From: Caulobacter segnis
Lineage (GTDB): Bacteria; Pseudomonadota; Alphaproteobacteria; Caulobacterales; Caulobacteraceae
NCBI RefSeq assembly: GCF_023935105.1
Contig: NZ_CP096040.1
Coordinates: 3,410,001-3,474,000 of the forward strand
Reading direction: 5' to 3'
DNA: 64,000 nucleotides
Shown here in pieces: positions 1 through 7,837 of the stretch. The notes below the pieces were generated by a model, which did not search any database, had not been told where the DNA came from, and saw nothing but the letters and a program-made list of their open reading frames with translations. Numbering within the stretch: position 1 is the stretch's first letter; every line of letters begins with the position of its first letter. The translations under genes and the position numbers were made by a program.

Positions 1-2
1 TG

Positions 3-572
3 GGCGTCCTGGGCGCCACGGGCCGCGGCCTGGCCGAAGCGGCCGGCGTGGAAGACGACGTCGACTTCATCGTCGGCACCTTCTCCAAGAGCCTGGGCGC
101 CATCGGCGGCTTCTGCGTCTCGAACCTGGACGACTTCGACGTCATGCGCGTCGTCTGCCGCCCCTACATGTTCACCGCCTCGCTGCCGCCGGCTGTGGTC
201 GCCTCGACCATCACTGCCCTGCGTCGCATGATCGAGCAGCCGCAGCTGCGCGACCGCCTGAACCGCAACGCCAAGCGCCTGTACGACGGCCTGACGGCCA
301 TGGGCTTCCACACCGGCCCGACGGCCAGCCCGGTGGTCGCCACGACCATCCCGGACCAGGAACGCGCCATCGCCATGTGGAACGGCCTGCTGCAGGCCGG
401 CGTCTACCTGAACCTGGCCCTGCCGCCCGCCACGCCCGACAGCCGTCCGCTGCTGCGCGCCAGCGTCAGCGCCGCTCACACCGACGAGCAGATCGACGCC
501 GTCCTGGGCGCCTTCGCCGAAATCGGCGCGGCCCTGGGCGTGATCGAGCCGCTCAAGCGCGCCCGCGCCTGA
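3..572 (+). CDS. spt: Serine palmitoyltransferase, C-terminal part (cut by window start)
   Basis: The reading frame is open from base 3 and lacks its start, so only about 189 C-terminal residues are visible. It is a PLP-dependent alpha-oxoamine synthase: the TFSKSLGA motif carries the Schiff-base lysine at bases 87-89, and GGFCVSN follows. This family condenses an amino acid with an acyl thioester. Identification as serine palmitoyltransferase (serine plus acyl donor to 3-ketosphinganine, first step of sphingolipid synthesis) rests mainly on context: ceramide-kinase-like, CDP-alcohol transferase and bcerS-like genes follow. KBL (2-amino-3-ketobutyrate ligase) and BioF are homologous alternatives. 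A strong intrinsic terminator lies 25 bases past the stop. Confidence 0.85.
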   Translation, partial: GVLGATGRGLAEAAGVEDDVDFIVGTFSKSLGAIGGFCVSNLDDFDVMRVVCRPYMFTASLPPAVVASTITALRRMIEQPQLRDRLNRNAKRLYDGLTAMGFHTGPTASPVVATTIPDQERAIAMWNGLLQAGVYLNLALPPATPDSRPLLRASVSAAHTDEQIDAVLGAFAEIGAALGVIEPLKRARA

Positions 573-597
573 TAGCGCTCACTTTTCTGAACGAAGA

Positions 598-625
598 CGC
601 CCGGGCTCATCGCCCGGGCGTTTTG
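598..625 (+). terminator. Intrinsic terminator after spt
   Basis: A perfect 9-bp GC stem (598-606 with 612-620, loop of 5) is followed by TTTT and a T-rich tail. It sits between convergent genes. The U-tract favours termination of the rightward spt transcript; the leftward side is only mildly U-rich. Confidence 0.85.
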
Positions 626-645
626 GTTTGTCCGATCCTCGCCCT

Positions 646-1533
646 CTAGGGGGAGGATTGTCGGCGCCGGTTCTTCCAGACCTTCAGCAGCACCGCCGGA
701 GCCGACAGGATCGGGTGCCGCTCGCGCCAGGGCGTGACCTCGACCGGCACGCCGGTATGACGCTCGATCTTCCAGGCCGCGTAGCGGGACGCGCCCTGGA
801 AGGTGAAGGCCGCCTTCATCAGGCGCGCCACGTTCAGCGGCTTGCCCAGCAGCCTGCGCACGCTCCAGGCCTTCTTCAGACGGGCTCGCTCTTCCTCGGT
901 CATGGCCCCGCCCTCGTCGGCCTGGACGGCCTCCATGACGTGGTCGTAGCGCAGCGGGTCGAAGGTCAGGATCGAGACCTCCCTGCCCGCCTTCTCGACG
1001 CGCAGTTCAGCCTTGTAGGTCTCGCGGAACAGCGCCGTCCACAGGGCGTGCGGCGAGCCCCTGACGGGGCCCAGGGCGATGGCGAAGCGGCCCGCCGTGC
1101 GGCAGGCGTCGGTGACGGCGTCGATCACCGCCTGACGCGCGTCCCGGTCGGCCCAGATGAGCGCGCAGGGCTGGACGAAACGAGCCCAGATGGTGGTGTC
1201 CTTGGTCGTCCCGGCGGCGGCGCGTTCGAACTGGCCCAGCGTCATCGAGGCGACCTTGGCCCGCAGGGTCCGCCCCTCGTGCGTCATCTCGTGATAGCTG
1301 ACGTCCGGCCACAGGATCCGCGTGAAGAATCCCCGCCAGCCGGCCGGCGGCCGTTCGGTCAGCACGTAATAGTCCAGCACCCCCGACAGATCGCCGGTGC
1401 GCAGGATCGAGCCATAGAACAGGACGGCCCGCGCGCTTGGAAAGACCGTCGTCAGGTGCTCGGCGAAGGCGGTGATCGGCGCGGGGGTCGACGTGGACAG
1501 CTCGGCCGCGACCAGGTCGCGCAGGCGGCTCAT
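646..1533 (-). CDS. Tam41-like nucleotidyltransferase of the sphingolipid head-group module
   Basis: A 295-residue soluble protein. The N-terminal third has a nucleotidyltransferase signature: LFYGS (residues 38-42) followed by GVLDYY with Asp54. The layout (short GS loop, Leu-Asp-x-x pair, then a helical tail) recalls the Tam41/Mmp37 CDP-diacylglycerol synthase family, but the resemblance is distant. The start at 1533 overlaps the end of the kinase gene by 4 bases (ATGA), so the two are co-translated. Between a lipid kinase and a CDP-alcohol phosphatidyltransferase, it could activate a phosphorylated ceramide or head group with CTP. It probably corresponds to one of the C. crescentus ceramide-phosphoglycerate genes (cpgA or cpgC); I cannot tell which. 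The substrate is inferred. Confidence 0.7.
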   Translation of the reverse strand: MSRLRDLVAAELSTSTPAPITAFAEHLTTVFPSARAVLFYGSILRTGDLSGVLDYYVLTERPPAGWRGFFTRILWPDVSYHEMTHEGRTLRAKVASMTLGQFERAAAGTTKDTTIWARFVQPCALIWADRDARQAVIDAVTDACRTAGRFAIALGPVRGSPHALWTALFRETYKAELRVEKAGREVSILTFDPLRYDHVMEAVQADEGGAMTEEERARLKKAWSVRRLLGKPLNVARLMKAAFTFQGASRYAAWKIERHTGVPVEVTPWRERHPILSAPAVLLKVWKNRRRQSSP

Positions 1534-2447
1534 CCGACCAGGAACCTCAGGGCCGGCCCGAGACCGATCGTCAGCTCGCCGCCCTCGAACACCTCGCCGT
1601 CCAGGACGAACGGCGCGCCGCCGTCCAGGCCAACGACGTTGGGATCGCGCCGGCGATAGCCCAGGCCTTCGAGCTGGGGCTCGGCCTTGCCGCTCAGGAC
1701 CAGAGGCAGAGCTTTCAGCAGCCGCCGGGGCGGCGCGTCGACGTCCAGGATCTTCAACCCCTCGCGCGGCGGGCCGAACGGCTTGAGGCCGAACGGCAGA
1801 CGCTTCAGCGCCGTGGCCACGATCGCGAAGCGCTCCTCGCCCGGCTGGGCCTCGCCGTCGAAGGTCAGCCTGGCCGGGACGCCTTCGCGCCACTCGTCGC
1901 GGGTTCCGCCGAACAGCGCCCCCAGGGTGGCGGTGGCGATCGTCACGCCGACAGCCAGATTGTGGAAGAAGCCGACCTTGTGGACCTTCTGGGACAGGTT
2001 CGTCGCCTTCACCAGCGCGCCCACGCCAAAGAAGAAGCCCTGCAGGCACGGGCGATGGCCGTCGACCCAGCTGATGCGTAGCGGCGGGCGCGACTTGATG
2101 CGCGGTTCGGTCCGACGGGCGGCCAGCAGGGCCTCCTCCAGCCGCCAGTCACTGGGCGTGCCCAGATCGATGGCCAGCACGTTGGTCTTGCCCGACGGCA
2201 GCACCGCCAGCAGCGGCAGGTCCTCGCCGAAGGTATGGGGCAGCAGGCTGATGACGTCGCGCACCGTGCCGTCGCCGCCGTCGATGACCAGCAGGTCCAG
2301 GCCGTCGCGGGCGAACTCTTCCAAGTCGGTCCTCAGGGCGTCGCGTCCGAAGGGCTCAACCAGGCGCACGCCCTCGGGCGGCGGACCAGGCGGGTTGGCC
2401 CGGTTGCCATGGCTCTTCGGATTGCGGACGACCCCTATGCGCGTCAT
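1530..2447 (-). CDS. cpgB: Lipid (ceramide) kinase, diacylglycerol-kinase catalytic family
   Basis: A 305-residue protein starting MTRIGVVRNP. The DAGK catalytic fold is shown by GGDGT at residues 57-61 and LPSGKTN at 83-89, the nucleotide-binding and catalytic loops, plus a C-terminal beta-rich half ending in FVLDGEVF (the family's DGE motif). It would transfer the gamma-phosphate of ATP to a lipid hydroxyl. In C. crescentus a kinase linked to spt (CpgB) is reported to make ceramide 1-phosphate; position and family fit, so I use that symbol with moderate confidence. It overlaps both neighbours by 4 bases, so the three genes form one translationally coupled leftward unit. Confidence 0.8.
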   Translation of the reverse strand: MTRIGVVRNPKSHGNRANPPGPPPEGVRLVEPFGRDALRTDLEEFARDGLDLLVIDGGDGTVRDVISLLPHTFGEDLPLLAVLPSGKTNVLAIDLGTPSDWRLEEALLAARRTEPRIKSRPPLRISWVDGHRPCLQGFFFGVGALVKATNLSQKVHKVGFFHNLAVGVTIATATLGALFGGTRDEWREGVPARLTFDGEAQPGEERFAIVATALKRLPFGLKPFGPPREGLKILDVDAPPRRLLKALPLVLSGKAEPQLEGLGYRRRDPNVVGLDGGAPFVLDGEVFEGGELTIGLGPALRFLVG

Positions 2448-3502
2448 TTCGCCAGCCAGGATGTGATGGAGCCCTTGGGCGCGGCCAGGCCCTGCAGGAT
2501 CTGGACGGCGTGCACGATGAAGCACAGCGCGGTCCAGACCGCCACCAGGGTGAAGCCGACGTCCGGACGTCCCACGAGCACGCAGGCGGTCATCAGGATC
2601 AGGTTCGGGTTTCGGCGGGCCGTGATCAGCCGGAAGAAGCTGTCGAACGGCCGCCAGGCGTGCATCTCCAGCTTGAACAGGGACAGGAAGATCCCCTCCT
2701 CCACCCGCTGGGCGACATAGCCGCCGATGACGATGGCCAGGCTGAGGCCGGCATAGGGAATCGACTGGCCGACCGCATAGACGCCCATGAACCAGGCCCA
2801 CCACCAGAACGGCGGATGCAGCAGGTCGATGCCGTGGTCGAAGACGTTGCCCCACTTGGACGAGGTCAGGGTCACGCGGGCCAGCTTGCCATCGACGGTG
2901 TCAAGGAAGGTCATGATCCAGGCGCAGACCAGGCCCCAGCCGAACTGGCCCTGCCAGAACAGCCAGGTGGCGGCCAGGGTCAGCAGGAAGCCGATGAAGG
3001 TCACCTGGTTCGGCGTCATCCTGGCGATCGCCGCCCAGCGGGTGACGATCCGCGCCGGCGTCGGCCAGACGTATTTGGTGACGAGGTCGGTGACGCCCTT
3101 GTACGAGCCCTGGAACAGGCGCGCCTCGACCGCGCGGACGGTTTCCGGCGTCAGGCGTTCCAGCACCGGCGGCTCGCGCTTGCGCAGGGCGCTGTTGTAG
3201 GCCGAGCCCAACTCCAGCGCGGTCAGGCGCGTCAGGCGCGGATCCAGGCCCGTCGGGTCCTGGCCGGCCGCCAGGGCCTCGGAAGCGGCATAGGCGATAT
3301 CGGCCGGAGCGTGCACGGCCACGGCGCGACCGGTCTCGTCGACCAGCACCGCGCCCTGGCGGCCCGCCAGCGCCTTGATCAGCGACTCGTCGAACACCCA
3401 GCCGGCGTCGACGGCCACCACGGCGTTCGACAGGTCCACGGCCGGCGTTTCGATCAGGCCCAGGCGCCGATAGATCCGCGAGAGACGCTCGGCGGAGGTC
3501 AT
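2444..3502 (-). CDS. CDP-alcohol phosphatidyltransferase with N-terminal extension
   Basis: A 352-residue membrane protein from ATG 3502. The CDP-alcohol phosphotransferase signature D-x2-DG-x2-AR-x8-G-x3-D-x3-D runs from Asp201 to Asp226 (DTVDGKLAR ... GNVFDHGID). About four to five hydrophobic segments follow residue 165. The first 130 residues are soluble and resemble the degenerate nucleotidyltransferase-like domain found fused to some enzymes of this family. It is probably the last step of the head-group module: displacing CMP from a CDP-activated partner to form a phosphodiester sphingolipid. The frame stays open upstream to 3682, into the divergent gene. I chose 3502 because the upstream residues look non-coding, but the ribosome-binding site is weak; TTG 3583 or GTG 3532 are alternatives. 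Confidence 0.8.
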   Translation of the reverse strand: MTSAERLSRIYRRLGLIETPAVDLSNAVVAVDAGWVFDESLIKALAGRQGAVLVDETGRAVAVHAPADIAYAASEALAAGQDPTGLDPRLTRLTALELGSAYNSALRKREPPVLERLTPETVRAVEARLFQGSYKGVTDLVTKYVWPTPARIVTRWAAIARMTPNQVTFIGFLLTLAATWLFWQGQFGWGLVCAWIMTFLDTVDGKLARVTLTSSKWGNVFDHGIDLLHPPFWWWAWFMGVYAVGQSIPYAGLSLAIVIGGYVAQRVEEGIFLSLFKLEMHAWRPFDSFFRLITARRNPNLILMTACVLVGRPDVGFTLVAVWTALCFIVHAVQILQGLAAPKGSITSWLAK

Positions 3503-3660
3503 GCCCCAGATGCGCCCGCCGGCCTGCCCCACGGTCAGGGCCCGCGGCCCCGGCGCGGCTCCAGTTTGTGTTTCAGCGCTCAAAGGAAGATATACCTTTT
3601 GAAATCCGAGGCGATTGATAAGCAGCTTCGCCCGTTTCGACCAGAACGACCCGAACCGTC

Positions 3661-4563
3661 TTGTCCATATATCGCATCGCACACCTTTCGGACCCCCACC
3701 TGCCGCCGCCGCCGGGCGCGTTCGGGTGGAAGGACGTCTTCACCAAGCGCCTGCTCAGCCGCATCGCCTGGCGTCGCAAGCGCAAGGTCCATCGGCCCGA
3801 GATCTTGGCCGCTCTGGTCGCCGACGTACGGGCCGCCGCCCCCGATCATGTGGTGATCAGCGGCGATCTCACCAACTTTGCTTCGCGTACGGAAATCGCG
3901 GCGGCGCGGACCTGGCTGGAATCGTTGGGAAAGCCCGCGGACTTCACCGTCAGTCCCGGAAACCATGACGCCTTGGCCGGCCCGGATGAAGACGAGCGCT
4001 TCGCGGTCTGGACGCCCTGGTTGGGCGACACGGACGAGACCCGTTTCCCGCAGGTGCGGGTGCGCGGCCCCGTGGCGATCTTCAATCTGTGCTCGGCCGT
4101 TCGCACCGCGCCGCACCTGGCCACCGGCCGGCTGGGCGAGCAGCAACTCCAGCGCCTGGACGCCCTGTTGGCCGATCCCGCCTATGCGGGCCTCTTCCGC
4201 CTGATCGTGCTGCACCATCCGCCGCACAAGGGCGCGGTGTCCAAGCGCAAGGCGCTGGAGGACCAGGAGGCCCTGCGGGCCATCCTCGCCAGGCGCGGCG
4301 CGGATCTCGTGCTGCACGGCCACGCCCACGAATCGCTGGTCGGCTCCGTGCCTGGCCCCCAGGGGTCGGTCATCCCGGTGCTGGGCGTTCCATCCGCCTC
4401 GGCGCGGCCGGGCGGCCATTCACCGGCCCGCTGGCACACCATCGAGATCGAGGACAGGCCCGAGGGCGAGCGTCAGGTCCGAATCGTGGCGCGGGGCCTC
4501 GAGCCCGGGCGCGAAGGCATGATGGAACTGGGCCGCTACCGCCTGGCGGACGTCACTTCGTAG
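3661..4563 (+). CDS. Metallophosphoesterase (calcineurin-like)
   Basis: A 300-residue predicted cytosolic phosphoesterase. All metal-binding motifs are present: SDPHL (Asp11, His13), SGDLTN, PGNHDA, VLHHPPH and LHGHAHES. The best start is TTG 3661, because the conserved first strand (YRIAHLSDPHL) begins immediately after it and no ATG is available; the ribosome-binding site is weak. It is transcribed divergently from the CDP-alcohol transferase gene across about 160 bases and meets the DUF2141 gene with an 11-base convergent overlap. Its place in the sphingolipid locus suggests a phosphatase or phosphodiesterase acting on a head-group or nucleotide intermediate, but the substrate cannot be read from sequence. 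Confidence 0.85.
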   Translation: MSIYRIAHLSDPHLPPPPGAFGWKDVFTKRLLSRIAWRRKRKVHRPEILAALVADVRAAAPDHVVISGDLTNFASRTEIAAARTWLESLGKPADFTVSPGNHDALAGPDEDERFAVWTPWLGDTDETRFPQVRVRGPVAIFNLCSAVRTAPHLATGRLGEQQLQRLDALLADPAYAGLFRLIVLHHPPHKGAVSKRKALEDQEALRAILARRGADLVLHGHAHESLVGSVPGPQGSVIPVLGVPSASARPGGHSPARWHTIEIEDRPEGERQVRIVARGLEPGREGMMELGRYRLADVTS

Positions 4564-5056
4564 GGTAGCGCACCTTGACCCGGATGGTCGTCTCGCCCAC
4601 CGGCTTGACGCCAAAGCGCACCGCGTCGAACGACGGCGCGCCGAACTTGGTTGGCGCATCGTTCGAGAAGCCATAGCCCTCGATCGGCATGCCCGCCGGG
4701 CTGCGATCCAAATCACCATCGCCATCGGCGTCGTGATAGACGACCACCGCATAGGCGTCGGCCGGCGATGGCAGGAAGAAGCAGGCCTGGCTCATCGGGG
4801 CCGAGGTCTTGATCTTGGCGCGCGCCAGCTTGCCGCGCGGCGCCATGAAGCGGCTGGGATCGCCGGGATAGACCGTGATCACGACATTGCCGGCGTCGGA
4901 GCGCAGGGCGCCGACCTGCACGTTGAGCCGGGTGGCGGTCTTGCGTCCCACGCACTCCTTGTCCGTCAGCGCGCGCGCCGCGCCCTGGGCGTGGGCGGTT
5001 CCCGCCATCGCCAGTCCCGCGAACACCATGCCGATCAGGACGGATCGTGCTTCCAT
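4553..5056 (-). CDS. Secreted DUF2141 protein
   Basis: A 167-residue protein with a Sec signal peptide (start MEARSVLIGMVF, cleavage near AHA at about residue 23). The mature part has DUF2141 features: VVITVYPGD, an AVVVYHDADGDGDLD strand and turn resembling a calcium-binding loop, and GYGFSND near the C terminus. It is likely periplasmic or outer-membrane associated; the family has no firmly assigned function. The start at 5056 is set by the signal peptide; an in-frame ATG at 5101 would bury it. It overlaps the metallophosphoesterase 3' end by 11 bases. Confidence 0.75.
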   Translation of the reverse strand: MEARSVLIGMVFAGLAMAGTAHAQGAARALTDKECVGRKTATRLNVQVGALRSDAGNVVITVYPGDPSRFMAPRGKLARAKIKTSAPMSQACFFLPSPADAYAVVVYHDADGDGDLDRSPAGMPIEGYGFSNDAPTKFGAPSFDAVRFGVKPVGETTIRVKVRYPTK

Positions 5057-5124
5057 GTAAAAGGCCGTATCCCTATTGTTACTGTTCCGCGCAGGCGACA
5101 TCAGCCTAGAGTTCCGGCTTTCTC

Positions 5125-5562
5125 ATGACCAATCCCACCGCCCTGGCGTTCGGCTATCCCGGTTCCAAGATCGCGGAGACCGATCACTGGCTGATTCTCG
5201 TCCGTCCGAAGCAACCGACATTTGGGTCTTTGGTCCTGGTGTGCAAGGAAGCCGTCCAGGCGTTCTCCGAAGTGAGTCCCGCCGCCTTCGCCGACCTGCA
5301 GACCGCCGTGTCCGGCGTCGAGCGTCTGCTGAAGGCGCGGGTCGGCTATGAGAAGATCAATTACCTGATGCTGATGATGGTCGACAAAGACGTCCATTTC
5401 CATGTGCTACCGCGCTACGAGGGCGCGCGCGAGCATGAAGGCCAGGCCTTCCCCGACGCCGGCTGGCCCGCCGCGCCCGCCCTGGGCTCGGCCGTCGAGC
5501 TGGCGCCGGACGCCGTCGAGCGCCTCGCGCGGGATTTCGCGCAAGCCTGGGTCCAAGCGTGA
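5125..5562 (+). CDS. HIT-family protein
   Basis: A 145-residue protein with the histidine-triad active site DVHFHVLPRY (near residue 90) and a family-typical core (ILVRPKQPTFGSLVLV, NYLMLMM). HIT proteins hydrolyse or transfer nucleoside monophosphates from phosphoramidate or nucleotide-sugar-like substrates. The stop overlaps the start of the first LptF/G-type permease (GTGA), and that gene overlaps the next, so it opens a translationally coupled operon. A link to CDP- or AMP-containing lipid intermediates is only contextual. Confidence 0.75.
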   Translation: MTNPTALAFGYPGSKIAETDHWLILVRPKQPTFGSLVLVCKEAVQAFSEVSPAAFADLQTAVSGVERLLKARVGYEKINYLMLMMVDKDVHFHVLPRYEGAREHEGQAFPDAGWPAAPALGSAVELAPDAVERLARDFAQAWVQA

Positions 5563-6779
5563 GCGCCAAGGATATGACCGCCGGCCCACTGAGGCTGCTC
5601 GACCGCTACCTGCTGCGCCTGCTGTTCTGGCCGCTGGTCGGGTGCCTGGGCGTCACCGTCGTGGCCTTGCTGCTGGAGCGGGTCCTGCGCCTGCTGGACG
5701 TGCTGTCCCAAAGCAGCGCCCGCTTCGGCTACGTCACCCAGCTGGCCGCCAACCTGGTGCCGCACTATCTGGGCCTGGCCCTGCCGGTGGCCTTCTTCGT
5801 GGCGCTGTTCATCGTCATCGTGAAGCTGTCGGACGGCTCGGAAATCGACGCCCTGCTGGCCACCGGCCAGTCGCTGGAGCGCATCGCCGCGCCGTTCCTG
5901 ATCGTGGGCGTGCTGCTCAGCGTCTTCAGCGTGGGCGTGTTCGGCTACATGCAGCCCTACAGCCGCTACACCTACCGCGCCGTCATGCACGCGGCGATCA
6001 ACGCCGGCTGGAACGGACGCCTGGCCGGCGGGGCGTTCATCGACGACAAGGGCTCGCTGCTGACCGCCGACAGCGCCGACATGGCCGGCCAGCGCCTGAC
6101 CCGGGTCTTCATCCGCCGCCTGGACGCCCACGGCCAGGAAGAGATCATCACCGCCGCGTCGGCCGATCTGAAGATGGATCCCGGCGGCAAGACCATCACC
6201 ATGGACCTGAAGAACGGCCGCCGCATCGGCCACGACGCCGACGGCTCCTATCGCAACCTGGCCTTTAGCAGCCTGACCACCCAGACGCCGCTGGCCGCCG
6301 CCGCGGCGCTGCTGCGCGACCGGGGCAGCGACGAGCGCGAGCTGACCATGGGCGAGCTGGCCAGACAGGCCAAGTCCAGCAATCCCGTCGTGCCGAAGGC
6401 GACCCTGCTAAGCGAACTCTACGGCCGCTGGGCGCGGGCGGTCTTCCTGCCGTTCCTGCCACTGCTGGCCTTCCCGCTGGGCCTGGCGTCCAAGCGCGGC
6501 AATCGCGCGCCGGGCCTGGTGATGGCGGGCCTGCTGCTGCTGGCCTTCCAGCACTCGCTGCTGCTGGGCCAAGGCCTGGCCAAGGCCGGCAAGATCGCGC
6601 CCTTCCCGGCCATCTGGGTTCCTTTCAGCCTGTTCGCGGCCCTCGCCGTCTGGCTGTTCGTCGGCAGCCGCACGCGGCCGGGCGACACGCCGGTCTCGCG
6701 CCTGGTGCGCCGGATCAACAATCTGGTCGCGCGCGTGATCCGCGCCCTGCCCCTGCCGAAGAAGCGACAAGCCGCATGA
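5559..6779 (+). CDS. LptF/LptG (YjgP/YjgQ) family permease 1
   Basis: A 406-residue inner-membrane protein with the family architecture: about three transmembrane segments near residues 20-110, a periplasmic jellyroll domain (roughly 135-270) containing LTRVFIRRLD and ADLKMDPGGKTITMDL, then three more transmembrane segments (about 300-380). LptF and LptG pair with the ATPase LptB to extract lipopolysaccharide and feed the periplasmic bridge. GTG 5559 overlaps the HIT stop; ATG 5574 is an alternative. Its location within a sphingolipid operon, not beside lptD or lptBC, suggests a dedicated role in moving sphingolipids, which is inference. No ATPase gene lies in this operon. Confidence 0.85.
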   Translation: MSAKDMTAGPLRLLDRYLLRLLFWPLVGCLGVTVVALLLERVLRLLDVLSQSSARFGYVTQLAANLVPHYLGLALPVAFFVALFIVIVKLSDGSEIDALLATGQSLERIAAPFLIVGVLLSVFSVGVFGYMQPYSRYTYRAVMHAAINAGWNGRLAGGAFIDDKGSLLTADSADMAGQRLTRVFIRRLDAHGQEEIITAASADLKMDPGGKTITMDLKNGRRIGHDADGSYRNLAFSSLTTQTPLAAAAALLRDRGSDERELTMGELARQAKSSNPVVPKATLLSELYGRWARAVFLPFLPLLAFPLGLASKRGNRAPGLVMAGLLLLAFQHSLLLGQGLAKAGKIAPFPAIWVPFSLFAALAVWLFVGSRTRPGDTPVSRLVRRINNLVARVIRALPLPKKRQAA

Positions 6780-7837
6780 GACTGCAGCTCTATGTCCTGA
6801 AGACGGTCGCGACCCGCATTCTCGGCGCGGCCCTGATCCTGATGTCCATCCTGCAGATCCTGGACCTGCTGGACGTGACCACCGACATCCTCGACCGAGG
6901 CCTGGGCGTCGCCGGCGTGGCCTACTACGCCGCCCTGCGCCTGCCGCGGCTGTTCGAACAGATCGCGCCGATCGCCGTGCTGGCCGGGGGCCTGTTCGCC
7001 TTCTCGCAGCTGGCCCGCGAGAGCGCGGTCGTGGCCATGCGCGCCAGCGGCGTCTCGGGCTATCGCATCGTCGGCATGGCCGTCCCCGCCGCCGTGGCGG
7101 TGATGCTGCTGGACGCCCTGTGCGGCCAGGTGCTGGCCCCGCGCGCCGATCCGACCCTGGCCGACTGGTGGAAGAACACCACCCCCGCCGCCGAGCGCAA
7201 GGCTCCAGACCCGCGCACCTTCCGCGCTGGCCCGGACCTGGTCATCGGGGCCAACGCCTCGGCGGACGGCCGCCAGATCAACAACATCATCGTCTTCCGA
7301 CGCGACGCCAAGGGCATCCTGATCGAGAAGGTCGAGGCGCCCATGGCCCGCTACCAAGGCGGCGCCTGGACCCTGGACCAGCCCAAGACGACCCGGCTCA
7401 CCGGCGACCTGGCCCAGACCTCGACGGCGGCCACCACCACCTGGCCCACCGCGCTGAAGCCGCAGGACGTTCAAGGCCTGTTCGGCGAAGACGCCATGCC
7501 CACCGCCGCCTCGGCCCGCCGGGCGCTGGAGAACGGCGGCTCGGACAGGCCCGAGAGCTTCTACGCCACCCACCTGCAGGCGGCCTTCGCCAGCCCGTTC
7601 GTGTCGCTGGTCATGCTGCTGCTGAGCGCGCCGGTGGCGCTGGCGAACTTCCGCAGCGGCCAGGGCGCGGTGCTGCTGACCACCGGCCTCGCCGCCGGCC
7701 TGCTGTTCCTGGTGGCCAATGGCATGCTGACCGCCCTGGGCGAATCCGGCGCCCTGTCCCCGCTTCTGGCCGTCTGGGCCGCCCCCGCGATCTTCGGCGC
7801 CCTCGCCGTCCGCACCTTCTTGGCCCTGGAGGGGTGA
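6776..7837 (+). CDS. LptF/LptG (YjgP/YjgQ) family permease 2
   Basis: A 353-residue partner of the preceding permease with the same layout: N-terminal membrane helices (residues about 12-110 including ATRILGAALILMSILQILDLLD), a periplasmic domain with FRAGPDLVIGAN and IIVFRRDAKGILIEK, and C-terminal helices (about 265-350). The ATG at 6776 overlaps the upstream stop (ATGA), and its own stop overlaps the bcerS start by one base, so expression is coupled to both. The pair matches an LptF-LptG heterodimer. Which of the two is F or G is uncertain. Confidence 0.85.
   Translation: MRLQLYVLKTVATRILGAALILMSILQILDLLDVTTDILDRGLGVAGVAYYAALRLPRLFEQIAPIAVLAGGLFAFSQLARESAVVAMRASGVSGYRIVGMAVPAAVAVMLLDALCGQVLAPRADPTLADWWKNTTPAAERKAPDPRTFRAGPDLVIGANASADGRQINNIIVFRRDAKGILIEKVEAPMARYQGGAWTLDQPKTTRLTGDLAQTSTAATTTWPTALKPQDVQGLFGEDAMPTAASARRALENGGSDRPESFYATHLQAAFASPFVSLVMLLLSAPVALANFRSGQGAVLLTTGLAAGLLFLVANGMLTALGESGALSPLLAVWAAPAIFGALAVRTFLALEG

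Noticed and set aside
2444..3682. Longer start for the CDP-alcohol transferase at 3682
   Set aside because: It would overlap the divergent phosphoesterase start, and the extra residues (RRFGSFWSKRAKLL ...) look non-coding.
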